DNA from: Prado023 sp963714995
GTDB taxonomy: Bacteria; Actinomycetota; Actinomycetes; S36-B12; CAIYMF01
Direction of reading: 5' to 3'
Assembly (NCBI GenBank): GCA_963714995.1
Contig: CAVQQP010000019.1
Span: 496,001-560,000 of the forward strand
DNA: 64,000 nucleotides
Numbering within the stretch: the first letter of the stretch is position 1; each line of letters starts with the position of its first letter. A program made the position numbers and the translations under genes. Under the pieces are notes generated by a model that was not told the DNA's origin, ran no database searches, and was given only the letters and a program-made list of their open reading frames with translations. Shown piece by piece: positions 17,227-25,557 of this stretch.

Positions 17227-18483
17227 ATGTCCCACAACCTCAGGCAACGACCTCGGACTGCTCGGATCGCCGTCATCGGCGCCGGGGCCTCCGGGCTCTC
17301 GGTGGCCCACCACCTGCAACGCGCCGGGTACGACCGGGTGACGGTCCTGGAGCGGGAGCCCCGCGTCGGGGGCAAGTGCTCGTCGGTCCGGGTGGGCGAG
17401 CATGTCTACGAGCTGGGTGCGGTCTTCGGCTGCAGCGACTACCGCAGCACCCTGGACATCATGCGGTCGGTCGACGTCGAGACCGCGAAGATGGACGGGG
17501 GACACTGCTACGACGCCGACGGGCATCCGATGGACCTCGTCCCGACACGGCAGTACCCCCGACTCCTCTGGCAGCTGGCCACCTACGCCTGGCTCTCGCA
17601 GGTGAGGTACCGGCAGGTGAACGAGCCGGGCCTGGCGGGACTCGACGCTGACCTGCAGGTGCCGTTCGCGCAGTTCTGCCGGTCGCACGGGCTGTCAACG
17701 GTGGAGTCCCTCGTGGGCCCACCCCTCACCGGCTTCGGGTACGGCTACGTCAGCGAGGTGCCGGCTGCCTACGTCCTGAAGTACCTGGACCTGCGCACCC
17801 TGGCGGCCGTGCGCGACCGGGAGCACCGCTTCATGTGGCCCGAGGGCGTCGAGTCGCTCTGGTCGCAGGTGGCGCTCCAGCATGACGTGCGCACGAGCAC
17901 GAGGGTGATCCGGGTGACCCGCCGCGACTGCGTGCGGGTGGAGACCGACCAGGGGGACCTGGAGTTCGATGCCCTCATCCTGGCCTCCCCGCTGGACGAG
18001 GCCCTGCACTTCCTCGACGCCTCACCGTCAGAGCGGAGCCTCTTCTCGGCCATCCGCTACTACGACTACTGGGTCCTGCTCGCGCAGACGAGCGGCCTGC
18101 CGCCGGAGGCCGGCTTCGTCCCCGCGCGCTTCGCCGCGGATCAGCGGGGGCACCTGATGCTCTGGTACCAGCGCTGGCCCGACACGCCGCTGGACACCCT
18201 CTACGCCCTCGGCGGTCCCGGCATGACCCAGCAGACCGTTGCCGAGCTCCTCGCCGAGGACCTGCAGCGGATGGGAGCCACGCTCGAGCGCGTGGTGGAG
18301 GTCCGTCGGTGGCGGTACTTCCCCCACGTGGGCCCGGGGACGATGGCCAGCGGCTACTACGAGCAGCTCGAGGGGCAGCAGGGCAACAACCGCACGTACT
18401 ACGCCGGCGAGGTCATGTCCTTCGCCAGCATCGAGCTCTGCGCACGCTACTCCGAGGCCCTCGTCCGGCGCTTCTTCCTGTGA
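17227..18483 (+). CDS. FAD-dependent oxidoreductase (amine oxidase / fatty acid isomerase-like)
   Basis: 418 residues. FAD-binding GxGxxG motif IAVIGAGASGLSVAHHL at about 15-31, the second FAD motif REPRVGGKC and a C-terminal FAD closing segment NRTYYAGEVMSFASIE. The fold is that of NAD(P)/FAD amine-oxidase-like proteins; the overall layout also recalls the bacterial polyenoic fatty acid isomerase group, but I cannot prove this. No signal peptide. It is followed 66 bases later, same strand, by tyrosine phenol-lyase. Confidence 0.72.
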   Translation: MSHNLRQRPRTARIAVIGAGASGLSVAHHLQRAGYDRVTVLEREPRVGGKCSSVRVGEHVYELGAVFGCSDYRSTLDIMRSVDVETAKMDGGHCYDADGHPMDLVPTRQYPRLLWQLATYAWLSQVRYRQVNEPGLAGLDADLQVPFAQFCRSHGLSTVESLVGPPLTGFGYGYVSEVPAAYVLKYLDLRTLAAVRDREHRFMWPEGVESLWSQVALQHDVRTSTRVIRVTRRDCVRVETDQGDLEFDALILASPLDEALHFLDASPSERSLFSAIRYYDYWVLLAQTSGLPPEAGFVPARFAADQRGHLMLWYQRWPDTPLDTLYALGGPGMTQQTVAELLAEDLQRMGATLERVVEVRRWRYFPHVGPGTMASGYYEQLEGQQGNNRTYYAGEVMSFASIELCARYSEALVRRFFL

Positions 18484-18549
18484 CCCGCGCCCTGACGGCC
18501 CGACCGAGCCGACAAGCAACGTCCCGGTGGCCCGGAGCAGACTCGGGGC

Positions 18550-19948
18550 ATGACTGACGAACGCACAGGCCAGCGCCGCCACTCGTGGGCGGAGCCGTAC
18601 AAGATCAAGATGGTCGAGCCGCTGCGGATGACCACGCGCGCCGAGCGCGAGGCCGCGCTGACCGAGGCCGGGTGGAACACGTTCCTGCTGCGCAGCCGGG
18701 ATGTCTACATCGACCTGCTCACCGACAGCGGCACGAACGCGATGTCGCAGGAGCAGTGGGCCGCGCTCATGCTCGGCGATGAGGCGTACGCCGGCAGCGA
18801 GAGCTTCTACCGCTTCGAGCGGGCCGTGCAGGACGTGTACGGGTACCCCTTCATGGTCCCCACCCACCAGGGCCGGGGCGCGGAGCACATCATCTCCCAG
18901 GTGCTCATCAGCGACGGCGACGTGGTGCCGGGCAACATGTACTTCACCACCACCCGGCTGCACCAGGAGCTCGCGGGGGGCACGTTCGTCGACATCATCA
19001 TCGACGAGGCGCACGACCCGGCCAGTGAGCACCCGTTCAAGGGCGACGTCGACCTCGCGAAGCTGCAGGCAGTGATCGACGAGTACGGCCGCGACCGGAT
19101 CCCCTACGTCAGCATCGCGGTCACCGTGAACATGGCCGGCGGCCAGCCGATGAGCCTGGCCAACATCGCGGCCGTCCACGACCTGTGCCGGGCGCACGAC
19201 ATCCCGCTGTACTGCGACATCACGCGGATCGCCGAGAACGCGTGGTTCATCCGCCAGCGCGAGCCGGGCTACGCCGACGTCCCGGTCGCCGAGATCGTGC
19301 GGCGCATCTGCGACCTGACCGACGGGGCGTGGATGAGCGCCAAGAAGGACGCGCTGGTCAACATCGGCGGCTTCCTGGCCCTGCGCGACCCCGACGTGTT
19401 CGAGGAGGCGCGCAACCTGTGCGTGGTGTACGAGGGCCTGCACACCTACGGCGGGCTGGCCGGGCGCGACATGGAGGCGATCGCCCAGCGGCCTGCACGA
19501 GTCGGTCGACCAGGCGCACCTCGACGCGCGTATCGGCCAGGTGATCTACCTGGGTGAGCAGCTGCGCAGGGAGGGCGTGCCGATCGTGCTGCCCATCGGC
19601 GGGCATGCAGTCTTCCTCGACGCGGCCGGCTTCCTGCCGCACATCCCCCAGGAGGCGTTCCCCGGGCAGCGCCTGGCCGGCGAGATCTACCTCGAGGCCG
19701 GCGTGCGCACGATGGAGCGCGGCATCGTCTCGGCCGGCCGCGACCCGGAGACCGGCGACCACCGGCACCCGCGCCTGGAGCTCGTGCGGATCACCATCCC
19801 GCGGCGCGTCTACACCCAGGCGCACATGGACGTCACGGCCGAGGCGGTGCTGTCGGTGTGGGACCGGCGTGCGTCCGTGCGCGGCCTGGAGATGACCTTC
19901 GAGCCGAAGTACCTGCGGTTCTTCCAGGCCCGCTTCCGCCCGCTGTGA
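18550..19948 (+). CDS. tpl: tyrosine phenol-lyase, frameshifted
   Basis: PLP-dependent beta-eliminating lyase, about 465 residues in two frames. Strong similarity to tyrosine phenol-lyase rather than tryptophanase: LLTDSGTNAMS, GDEAYAGSESFY, PTHQGRGAE, NMYFTTTR (Thr of the phenol site), VTVNMAGGQP, the PLP lysine motif MSAKKDALVNIGGF, YGGLAGRDMEA, and VRTMERGIVSAGR, where the MERG Arg contacts the phenol ring hydroxyl in the known enzyme. The break is at 19484-19486: removing one C of the CCC gives AIASGLHESVDQ and joins the two halves. Splits L-tyrosine to phenol, pyruvate and ammonia. Confidence 0.85.
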
Positions 19949-19954
19949 GCCGGT

Positions 19955-20707
19955 TCAGGCGAGGAGCATCCAGGCCAGCAGGTATCCCATGCCGTTCGTG
20001 GCCAGGTGCACCGCCATGGGGACGATGAGATGGTCGTAGCGGATGCGCAGGAGGCACAGGAGCGCCCCCGCCACCGAGCCAGCGGACGCACCGATGATCA
20101 TGGCCAGCGGCTGGGAGGCTCCCAGGGCCGAGTGCACGGCGGCGTTCGCCGACGCCAGCCCGACAGAGGGCAGCACGTGCCACGCACCGAACGCCAACGC
20201 GGACAGCGCCACGGCCCAGGACAGGCCCGCTCTCTTGGCCAGCATTGCGAGCAGGATGCCCCGGAACGCCACCTCCTCGAACAGCACGGTCCCGAAGGGC
20301 ACCCGGATCAGGGCGCTGAATGCGACCTGTGCACCGCTCAAACCCGTCACCCGCGTGTCCGCGAAGGCGTCGGAGGCGAGCGGCAGGCGCGTGGCGACGA
20401 GGAGCACGACGCAGACGCTGGCTGCGAGCACCGCGGCCGCGAGCGCCGCCCTTCGGCTCACCCGCCCCATCCCCCACTGGGGCGGATGGAGGTTGTCCGC
20501 ACGGCCCAGGAGGACCAGGCCGAGCAGCCCGAGGGAGGTCCACAGCAGATAGCCTCCCGGGGCGATCTCGTTGTTCAGGAGGTTCACGACGAGCAGCAGG
20601 GCAACCACCCCGAGCAGGGGGCCGGCGTGAGCAGACTGTCGCGTCCCAGCGCCATCCGGTCCGTCGTGGGCGGGCCTGCCGGTCCTCGCATCCCTGCCCG
20701 GTGCCAT
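19955..20707 (-). CDS. CPBP-family intramembrane metalloprotease (Abi/CAAX type)
   Basis: 250 residues from ATG 20707 (MAPGRDART), about six membrane segments. The three family motifs are intact: EEVAFRG (two Glu and Arg), FGAWH and HLATN. Such proteins are membrane proteases or, in some bacteria, immunity or anchoring factors; the target here is unknown. Ends 6 bases from the convergent tyrosine phenol-lyase gene. The start was set after the poor-quality N-terminal extension; the promoter is shared with the divergent DUF4921 gene. Confidence 0.88.
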   Translation of the reverse strand: MAPGRDARTGRPAHDGPDGAGTRQSAHAGPLLGVVALLLVVNLLNNEIAPGGYLLWTSLGLLGLVLLGRADNLHPPQWGMGRVSRRAALAAAVLAASVCVVLLVATRLPLASDAFADTRVTGLSGAQVAFSALIRVPFGTVLFEEVAFRGILLAMLAKRAGLSWAVALSALAFGAWHVLPSVGLASANAAVHSALGASQPLAMIIGASAGSVAGALLCLLRIRYDHLIVPMAVHLATNGMGYLLAWMLLA

Positions 20708-20810
20708 CCGTTGACTGTAGCGACTGTCGGCCAGGGTGAGTCCGCCCATCATGGCAGGGTAGGGATGCCCCATCGACGGGCCGTGCTGCGACGACATGAC
20801 GAGGTGCCCT

Positions 20811-22142
20811 GTGACCAGACCACGCCGGCTGCTCGAGCGTCTTGCGGACGGGACGGTGCGCCAGCAGTCGCCGCTGACCGGCACGGTGGTGTGGACGGTG
20901 CCGGGTCGCTCCCACCGGCCGATCACCGCGGCGCTGCCGGCGCCTCGCCCCCTGCTCGCAACCCGCCGGGACGCCACCTGTGCGTTCTGCAGCGCGCAGT
21001 ACCTCGACACCCCACCGGAGAGCGCGCGGCTGGTGCTCGATCCGGAGTCCACCGCACGCGAGCCGTGGCACGTCCTGCGCGACGTGCCGGCCGAGCACCT
21101 CAACGACACGGTCGCGGACTTCCGGCGCTTCCCGAATCTCTTCGAGATCCTCTCGTTCGAGTACTGGCATGCGAACCACGGCTTCGAGATCCCGGCTGAG
21201 GCGGCAGCCCGAGCGCAGCGCTACGTCGCCACGACGGAGGGCAGGGCGCACGTGCTGGCCATTGCGCGGACCCGGATGCAGGCCGGCGGCGCCAGCGCCG
21301 CGGAGGTCGTCGCCGCGCCGGACACCCGGCTGCTGGACCACGCGGCCCACCTGTTCGCCAGCTCGCACGACGTCATCGCCGCACGCCGGCACTTCCTCGA
21401 CGGGGCGACCTGGGACGACGAGCTGGCCTCCTCGGGGGACCTCAGCCCGCTCGAGCACCACGCGTTCGTGGCCCTGACCGTGGACGCTCTGGCTCAGATG
21501 AACCGGGCCAACCCGTTCGCGCGGTACGTCGTGGCGTTCCAGAACTGGTTGCGTCCAGCCGGCGCCTCGTTCGACCACCTGCACAAGCAGCTGGTCGCGA
21601 TCGACGAGTACGGACCGCTCATGACCCGCGTCCTGGGCATGCTCGGCCACGAGCCCCACCTGTTCAACACCGCCATCTGCGACCCGGCCGCCCAGGACCG
21701 ACTGGTCATCGCCGAGAACGAGCACTGCATCGCCCTGGCCGGCGTCGGCCACCGGTACCCGACGATCGAGATCTACTCGACGGGCGTCGCCCAGCTGCCC
21801 TGGGAGCACTCCCCGGATGCCCTGCGCGGGGTCTCGGACGTGCTGCACGCCTGCCACGCCGCCACCGGACGCTCGGTCCCGACGAACGAGGAGTGGCACT
21901 ACCGCCCGGTCGGCGCCGAGGCCGCGATGCCGTGGCGGATCAACCTCAAGTGGCGCGTCTCCACGCTCGCCGGCTTCGAGGGTGGCACGAAGATCAACGT
22001 GAACACGATCAGCCCCTTCACCGTGCGCGAGCGGATGGTCGACGCCCTGGTCGATCTGCGTGCCTCCGGGCGCATCGGCCCGATGGCCATCGGGGACGAG
22101 TGCTCCCATCGCTCAAAGGCGCTTCGCTACGCAGCAGGGTGA
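20811..22142 (+). CDS. DUF4921 family protein, GalT/HIT-like
   Basis: 443 residues from GTG 20811, which has GAGG 6 bases upstream; an in-frame ATG 15 bases earlier is possible. A CxxC early (ATCAFCSAQ) and the HIT-like active-site segment SFDHLHKQL suggest a nucleotidyl-transferase/hydrolase fold like galactose-1-phosphate uridylyltransferase, but the second His of HxH is arranged differently (DHLHKQ). Further marks: FEYWHANHGFEIP, EEWHYRP and INVNTISPF. Function not established. Convergent with a Crp-like regulator 12 bases downstream. Confidence 0.72.
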   Translation: MTRPRRLLERLADGTVRQQSPLTGTVVWTVPGRSHRPITAALPAPRPLLATRRDATCAFCSAQYLDTPPESARLVLDPESTAREPWHVLRDVPAEHLNDTVADFRRFPNLFEILSFEYWHANHGFEIPAEAAARAQRYVATTEGRAHVLAIARTRMQAGGASAAEVVAAPDTRLLDHAAHLFASSHDVIAARRHFLDGATWDDELASSGDLSPLEHHAFVALTVDALAQMNRANPFARYVVAFQNWLRPAGASFDHLHKQLVAIDEYGPLMTRVLGMLGHEPHLFNTAICDPAAQDRLVIAENEHCIALAGVGHRYPTIEIYSTGVAQLPWEHSPDALRGVSDVLHACHAATGRSVPTNEEWHYRPVGAEAAMPWRINLKWRVSTLAGFEGGTKINVNTISPFTVRERMVDALVDLRASGRIGPMAIGDECSHRSKALRYAAG

Positions 22143-22154
22143 CCGACCGGCGCC

Positions 22155-22817
22155 TCAGCGGGCTGCTCGGGCCAGAGAGTCGAGGTCGGCGATCGTGATG
22201 TGCCGCCGACCGAGTCGGACGCAGCCCTCGTCCTCGAGGTGGCGCAGCACCCGGTTGGCAGTGGGTCGCGAGACGCCCGCCATGGCGGCGAGGTCGTCCT
22301 GGGTCAGCGGGAGCGGCTCAGTGTCCTCGATCCCGAACGAGCAGCGGCAGTCGAGCAGGCGCCTGGCGACGCGGTGCTCCGCGTCGAGGAACAGGGCGTC
22401 CGCGAGCAGCGCCGACATCCGCTCGAGCCTCTGGGTGAGGGTCAGCAGGAGCCAGTCGGTCAGGTCGGGATGGTCCACTCGCAGGTCGTGGAACCGAGTC
22501 GCCAGGACCGACAGGACGAGGACGTCGTCGAGGGCGACCACCGTCGCGGTGTGGTGGTGGTCGGGGCGGATCAGCCCGACCTCGCCGAACGCGTCCGGCG
22601 CTGCGATCAGGCCGACGGTGACATCGTCACCCTCCGGGGTCGGCACGTGCACCGACACCCGGCCGCGGCGCAGGAGGAACAGCGAGTCGCACGGATCCCC
22701 CTGGTGGAACACCACCTCACCGGGCCGGAACTCCCTGGGCCGGCCCGCCCGCATCAGCGCGTCCCGCGTCGCGGCCGAGAGCGTCTCGAACGACTCCCCG
22801 TTCACGATTCCATGCAA
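22155..22817 (-). CDS. Crp/Fnr-family transcriptional regulator
   Basis: 220 residues: N-terminal cyclic-nucleotide-binding-like beta barrel (EFRPGEVVFHQGDPCDSLF, then GEVGLI), a long dimer helix, and a C-terminal helix-turn-helix LTQDDLAAMAGVSRPTANRVLRHLEDEG. No Fnr-type Cys cluster is present; the two Cys of LLDCRCSFG sit in the dimer/HTH junction. The GEVGLI pocket differs from the cAMP-binding FGELAL-R consensus, so the ligand is unclear. Confidence 0.92.
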   Translation of the reverse strand: MHGIVNGESFETLSAATRDALMRAGRPREFRPGEVVFHQGDPCDSLFLLRRGRVSVHVPTPEGDDVTVGLIAAPDAFGEVGLIRPDHHHTATVVALDDVLVLSVLATRFHDLRVDHPDLTDWLLLTLTQRLERMSALLADALFLDAEHRVARRLLDCRCSFGIEDTEPLPLTQDDLAAMAGVSRPTANRVLRHLEDEGCVRLGRRHITIADLDSLARAAR

Positions 22818-22850
22818 TCACTGGCGCGCGTCGCGCACCAGAGTCCGGAG

Positions 22851-23558
22851 TCACATCTCAGGGAACGACGGGATCGAGATCGACGGGATCGACTCGATCG
22901 GGGGGACCGAGATGGACGGGATCGACGGGAACGTCGGGAACGAGATCGACGGGATCGACTCGATCGAGATCGACGGGAAGGTCGACGGGATAGGGGTCGA
23001 CGGGGTGGCGGTCGACGGGGCCGACGGGAACGAGATCGTCGGGATGGACGGGATCGACATCGACGGGATCGACTCGATCATCGGGATCGACATCGACGGG
23101 ATCGACTCCATGGACATCGGCGGGATCGCCTCGATCGACGGGATCGACATCGACGGCATCGACGCGATCGACGGGATCGACAGGTACGGGGCGTACGGCA
23201 GTGCAGGACCTACGAGCGGCCCCGTGTAGACCGACTCAGGAGCCTGCTCGCCCGCACCGTACTCCTGCCCTGTCTGCGGGGCGGGCCCCGTCTGCAGGTC
23301 GGAGGTGCTTGGCGACGAGTACTGCCATACCGCGACGATGCCCGCGACCACGAGGAGCGCCCCGATCACGCCGGCCAGCGCCCACGCGAACCACCTCCGG
23401 CGCTCCGGCGCTCCCGGGGGTGCCTCCGGCGGAGCCACGGGCGGCGGCCCGATGTGCTCCTGCACGGGAATGCCCTCGGTCACGATGTCCAGCGGGGGCA
23501 TGTCCGCCACGTGCGTCGTCTGTGAAGCCTCGAGCGGCTTCGCGAACTTGGTGGCCAT
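22851..23558 (-). CDS. single-pass membrane protein with Ser-Ile-Pro repeat ectodomain
   Basis: 235 residues. Cytosolic N-terminus (~55 residues, Pro-rich PPPVAPPEAPP then basic ERRR), one membrane helix (about 58-80, WALAGVIGALLVVAGIVAV), then an outside segment. From about residue 125 the protein is almost only repeats of Ser-Ile/Met/Phe-Pro-Ser (SIPSI, SMPSM, SISFP), some twenty triads, ending FPEM. It has no Cys. Such regions form extended wall-spanning stalks. GGGAGG precedes the ATG. No homologous family is recognised. The coding DNA is a GATCGACGGGATCGA-type repeat (22860-23190). Confidence 0.78.
   Translation of the reverse strand: MATKFAKPLEASQTTHVADMPPLDIVTEGIPVQEHIGPPPVAPPEAPPGAPERRRWFAWALAGVIGALLVVAGIVAVWQYSSPSTSDLQTGPAPQTGQEYGAGEQAPESVYTGPLVGPALPYAPYLSIPSIASMPSMSIPSIEAIPPMSMESIPSMSIPMIESIPSMSIPSIPTISFPSAPSTATPSTPIPSTFPSISIESIPSISFPTFPSIPSISVPPIESIPSISIPSFPEM
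22860..23190. repeat. degenerate GATCGACGGGATCGA-type coding repeats
   Basis: On the plus strand short units such as GATCGACGGGATCGACTC and GACGGGAACG recur with 6- to 18-base periods. They encode the Ser-Ile-Pro ectodomain on the minus strand. The repeats may expand and contract by slippage. Confidence 0.8.
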
Positions 23559-23708
23559 CTCAGCCTCCCCTCAACCGATCCCCCCAACCCTTGGGGGCAC
23601 TTCCATCGTCCGGCCACCGCACCTGGCCCGCCATGCCCGGGGCAACACCCGGAATGTGCCCGGGACGACACTCCCGGCAGCCCCCGCGCAGCGCACCACC
23701 AGTCCCGG

Positions 23709-25010
23709 TCAACCGCCCAGGGACGCGCGTTCGGGAGCCGCGGGCCGGGACGCGACGACCCCGAGCAGCCCGACGACGACGATCACGGGGACCAGGAGCA
23801 GTGCCGTGCGGACCGGCATCACCGAGCCGAGCGCACCGAGCGCGAACGGCGCGCTGCCGGCGGCCAGCCCCAGGACCAGCGACGAGCGCGCCATCGCGAG
23901 GTCGGGATGGCCCGCGGAGAGCACGATGCCGCGGTCCAGGATCAGGGGGAAGAGGGTTGCGATCCCCAGTCCGGCGACGAACAGCCCGATCACCGACAGC
24001 GTGAGCGTGCCGGCCATCCACAGGACGCCGAAGCCGACCAGGGCCAGGCCGAACCCGCCGAGGAGCATCCGATGCGGACCCCACCGCTGGGTCAGCCCGG
24101 ATCCGACCGTCCGGCCGATCGCCACGCCGGCGACGCTGGCGGCCATCGCCGCGGTCGCCGACGAGGCCGAGGCGCCCGTCTGCTCCTGGATGAGGGTCGA
24201 TCCCCAGTAGTTGATGGCGAACTCGGTGGCGACCGCCGCGAACAGCGCGACCATCGCCAGCCAGAAGATACGGGGCAGCGCGACCCGGGTCTCGCCGCTC
24301 GAGGGCAGCGGTTCGGGGACGGGCTCGAACACGGGCTCGAGCACCTGCTCCACCTCGAAGTGCGGCGCCTGACCTGACGCATCGGTGTGGACCACGGCTC
24401 GGTCCTGCCCCGACCGGGCACCTGCCGACCGGGCAGTCAGCCGGTCGGCGACCACCAGGCCGACCAGGGCCGCAAGGGCGGCGACCAGGCACGCCAGGAT
24501 CCCCGCCTGCCACCCGAACCCGGCGCCGAGGGCCGCGCCCAGGACCAGCGGTGAGAACAGCCCGACCCAGGCGGCCGCCGCGTTCGCCTCCGTGATGACC
24601 TGCGCGCTGTGTTCCGGGTGGGCCTCGGACAGTCGCGCCGTCGACGCATTGAGCGTCGTGCCCCCACCGATCGCGCCGACCCAGACGAGCCCGAGGATGA
24701 GTCCGAAGGCCACCGACCCGGAGGCGACCACGGGCACCAGGATCATGCCCAGCAGGGCGGCGGCCGCCACGACCAGCCCGGCGCGGGTGACCCGGGCACG
24801 GCCCAGCTTCCGGATGGCCCGGGGGGCGGTCACGGAGGCGGTGGAGATGCCCAGCGCCAGGGCCGTGCCGATCAGCCCCGCGGCAGCCAGGGACATGCCG
24901 AGGTCCTCGCTGAGGATCGGGCTGACCGGTCCGGTGAGATAGATGAAGGAGGCCCACGCACCGTTGACTCCGTACAACGCCCAGGTCACGGGGGTTCGGC
25001 GCAGCCGCAT
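23709..25010 (-). CDS. MFS transporter
   Basis: 433 residues from ATG 25010, preceded by GGAGG at 8-base spacing; about twelve membrane segments in two halves. The cytosolic central loop (about 205-250) is acidic with a repeated Glu-Pro pattern (EPVFEPVPEPLP). N-terminus MRLRRTPVTWALYG. Substrate not predictable. It is divergent from the persulfide-oxidation operon and may share regulation with it; a sulfur-compound or drug export role is only a guess. The frame is open much further upstream, antisense to the next operon, but that part is not coding. Confidence 0.85.
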   Translation of the reverse strand: MRLRRTPVTWALYGVNGAWASFIYLTGPVSPILSEDLGMSLAAAGLIGTALALGISTASVTAPRAIRKLGRARVTRAGLVVAAAALLGMILVPVVASGSVAFGLILGLVWVGAIGGGTTLNASTARLSEAHPEHSAQVITEANAAAAWVGLFSPLVLGAALGAGFGWQAGILACLVAALAALVGLVVADRLTARSAGARSGQDRAVVHTDASGQAPHFEVEQVLEPVFEPVPEPLPSSGETRVALPRIFWLAMVALFAAVATEFAINYWGSTLIQEQTGASASSATAAMAASVAGVAIGRTVGSGLTQRWGPHRMLLGGFGLALVGFGVLWMAGTLTLSVIGLFVAGLGIATLFPLILDRGIVLSAGHPDLAMARSSLVLGLAAGSAPFALGALGSVMPVRTALLLVPVIVVVGLLGVVASRPAAPERASLGG

Positions 25011-25171
25011 GGACCGATCCTCCACCCGGAGCAGTGCGCCCAGCGCGCCGGGGGCGATCGCCGGCCACCCGTTGTTCGGCTCCTGTGGCCCGCGGCCGGG
25101 GCTGGGCCCGGGCAACACGCCGCGTCCGAGGCGTACCGTGCAGGTGTAGGTGCCGGGGCGGCCCAGCCCCT

Positions 25172-25201
25172 TTGACATATACCCCCGGGGGTATGCAGAA
25201 T
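25172..25201 (+). promoter_or_regulatory. promoter with CsoR/CstR-type operator in the spacer
   Basis: TTGACA (25172-25177) and CAGAAT (25196-25201) are spaced by 18 bases. The spacer is filled by a perfect 16-base palindrome ATACCCCCGGGGGTAT (25179-25194). This is the CsoR/CstR operator form, placed where a bound repressor blocks RNA polymerase. It precedes a rhodanese/persulfide dioxygenase/TauE operon, the usual CstR target. No csoR/cstR-like gene lies in the window. Confidence 0.8.
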
Positions 25202-25236
25202 AGGAGCCGAAGCCCCCCGTTCCGCAAGGAGAACCC

Positions 25237-25557
25237 ATGATCGACCAGATCACACCAGACCAGCTCCAGCAGCGCCTGTCCACCGACGACGTGACCCTCG
25301 TGGACGTGCGCGAGGTGCACGAGTTCCGCGCCGGGCACGTTCCCGGGGCGATCAACATCCCGCTGGCCCTGATCCCCGTCCGCCTGCACGAGCTGCCCTC
25401 CGACGCGGAGCTGACCATCATCTGCCAGTCGGGCAACCGCTCGATGCAGGCATGCATGTGGCTGGCCAACCAGGGCCGCCGCAGCGTGAACGTCCTCGGA
25501 GGCACCGGCACCTGGATCCGCTCCGGCATGCCGGTCGAGATGGGGGTGCCCGCATGA
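25237..25557 (+). CDS. single-domain rhodanese (sulfurtransferase)
   Basis: 106 residues. Rhodanese motifs: VDVREVHEFRAGHVPGAINIP and the active-site loop IICQSGNRS with the catalytic Cys; the loop length fits thiosulfate/persulfide rather than phosphatase use. It carries sulfane sulfur in the cytosol. First gene of a tightly packed three-gene operon: its TGA overlaps the next ATG. AAGGAG lies 7 bases before the ATG. Confidence 0.93.
   Translation: MIDQITPDQLQQRLSTDDVTLVDVREVHEFRAGHVPGAINIPLALIPVRLHELPSDAELTIICQSGNRSMQACMWLANQGRRSVNVLGGTGTWIRSGMPVEMGVPA

Noticed and set aside
18550..19948. Tryptophanase
   Set aside because: NMYFTTTR, SGTNAMS and VRTMERGIVSAGR match tyrosine phenol-lyase rather than tryptophanase.
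22860..23190. CRISPR-like array
   Set aside because: Units are short, degenerate and lack unique spacers; they encode a Ser-Ile-Pro repeat protein with a good ribosome site.
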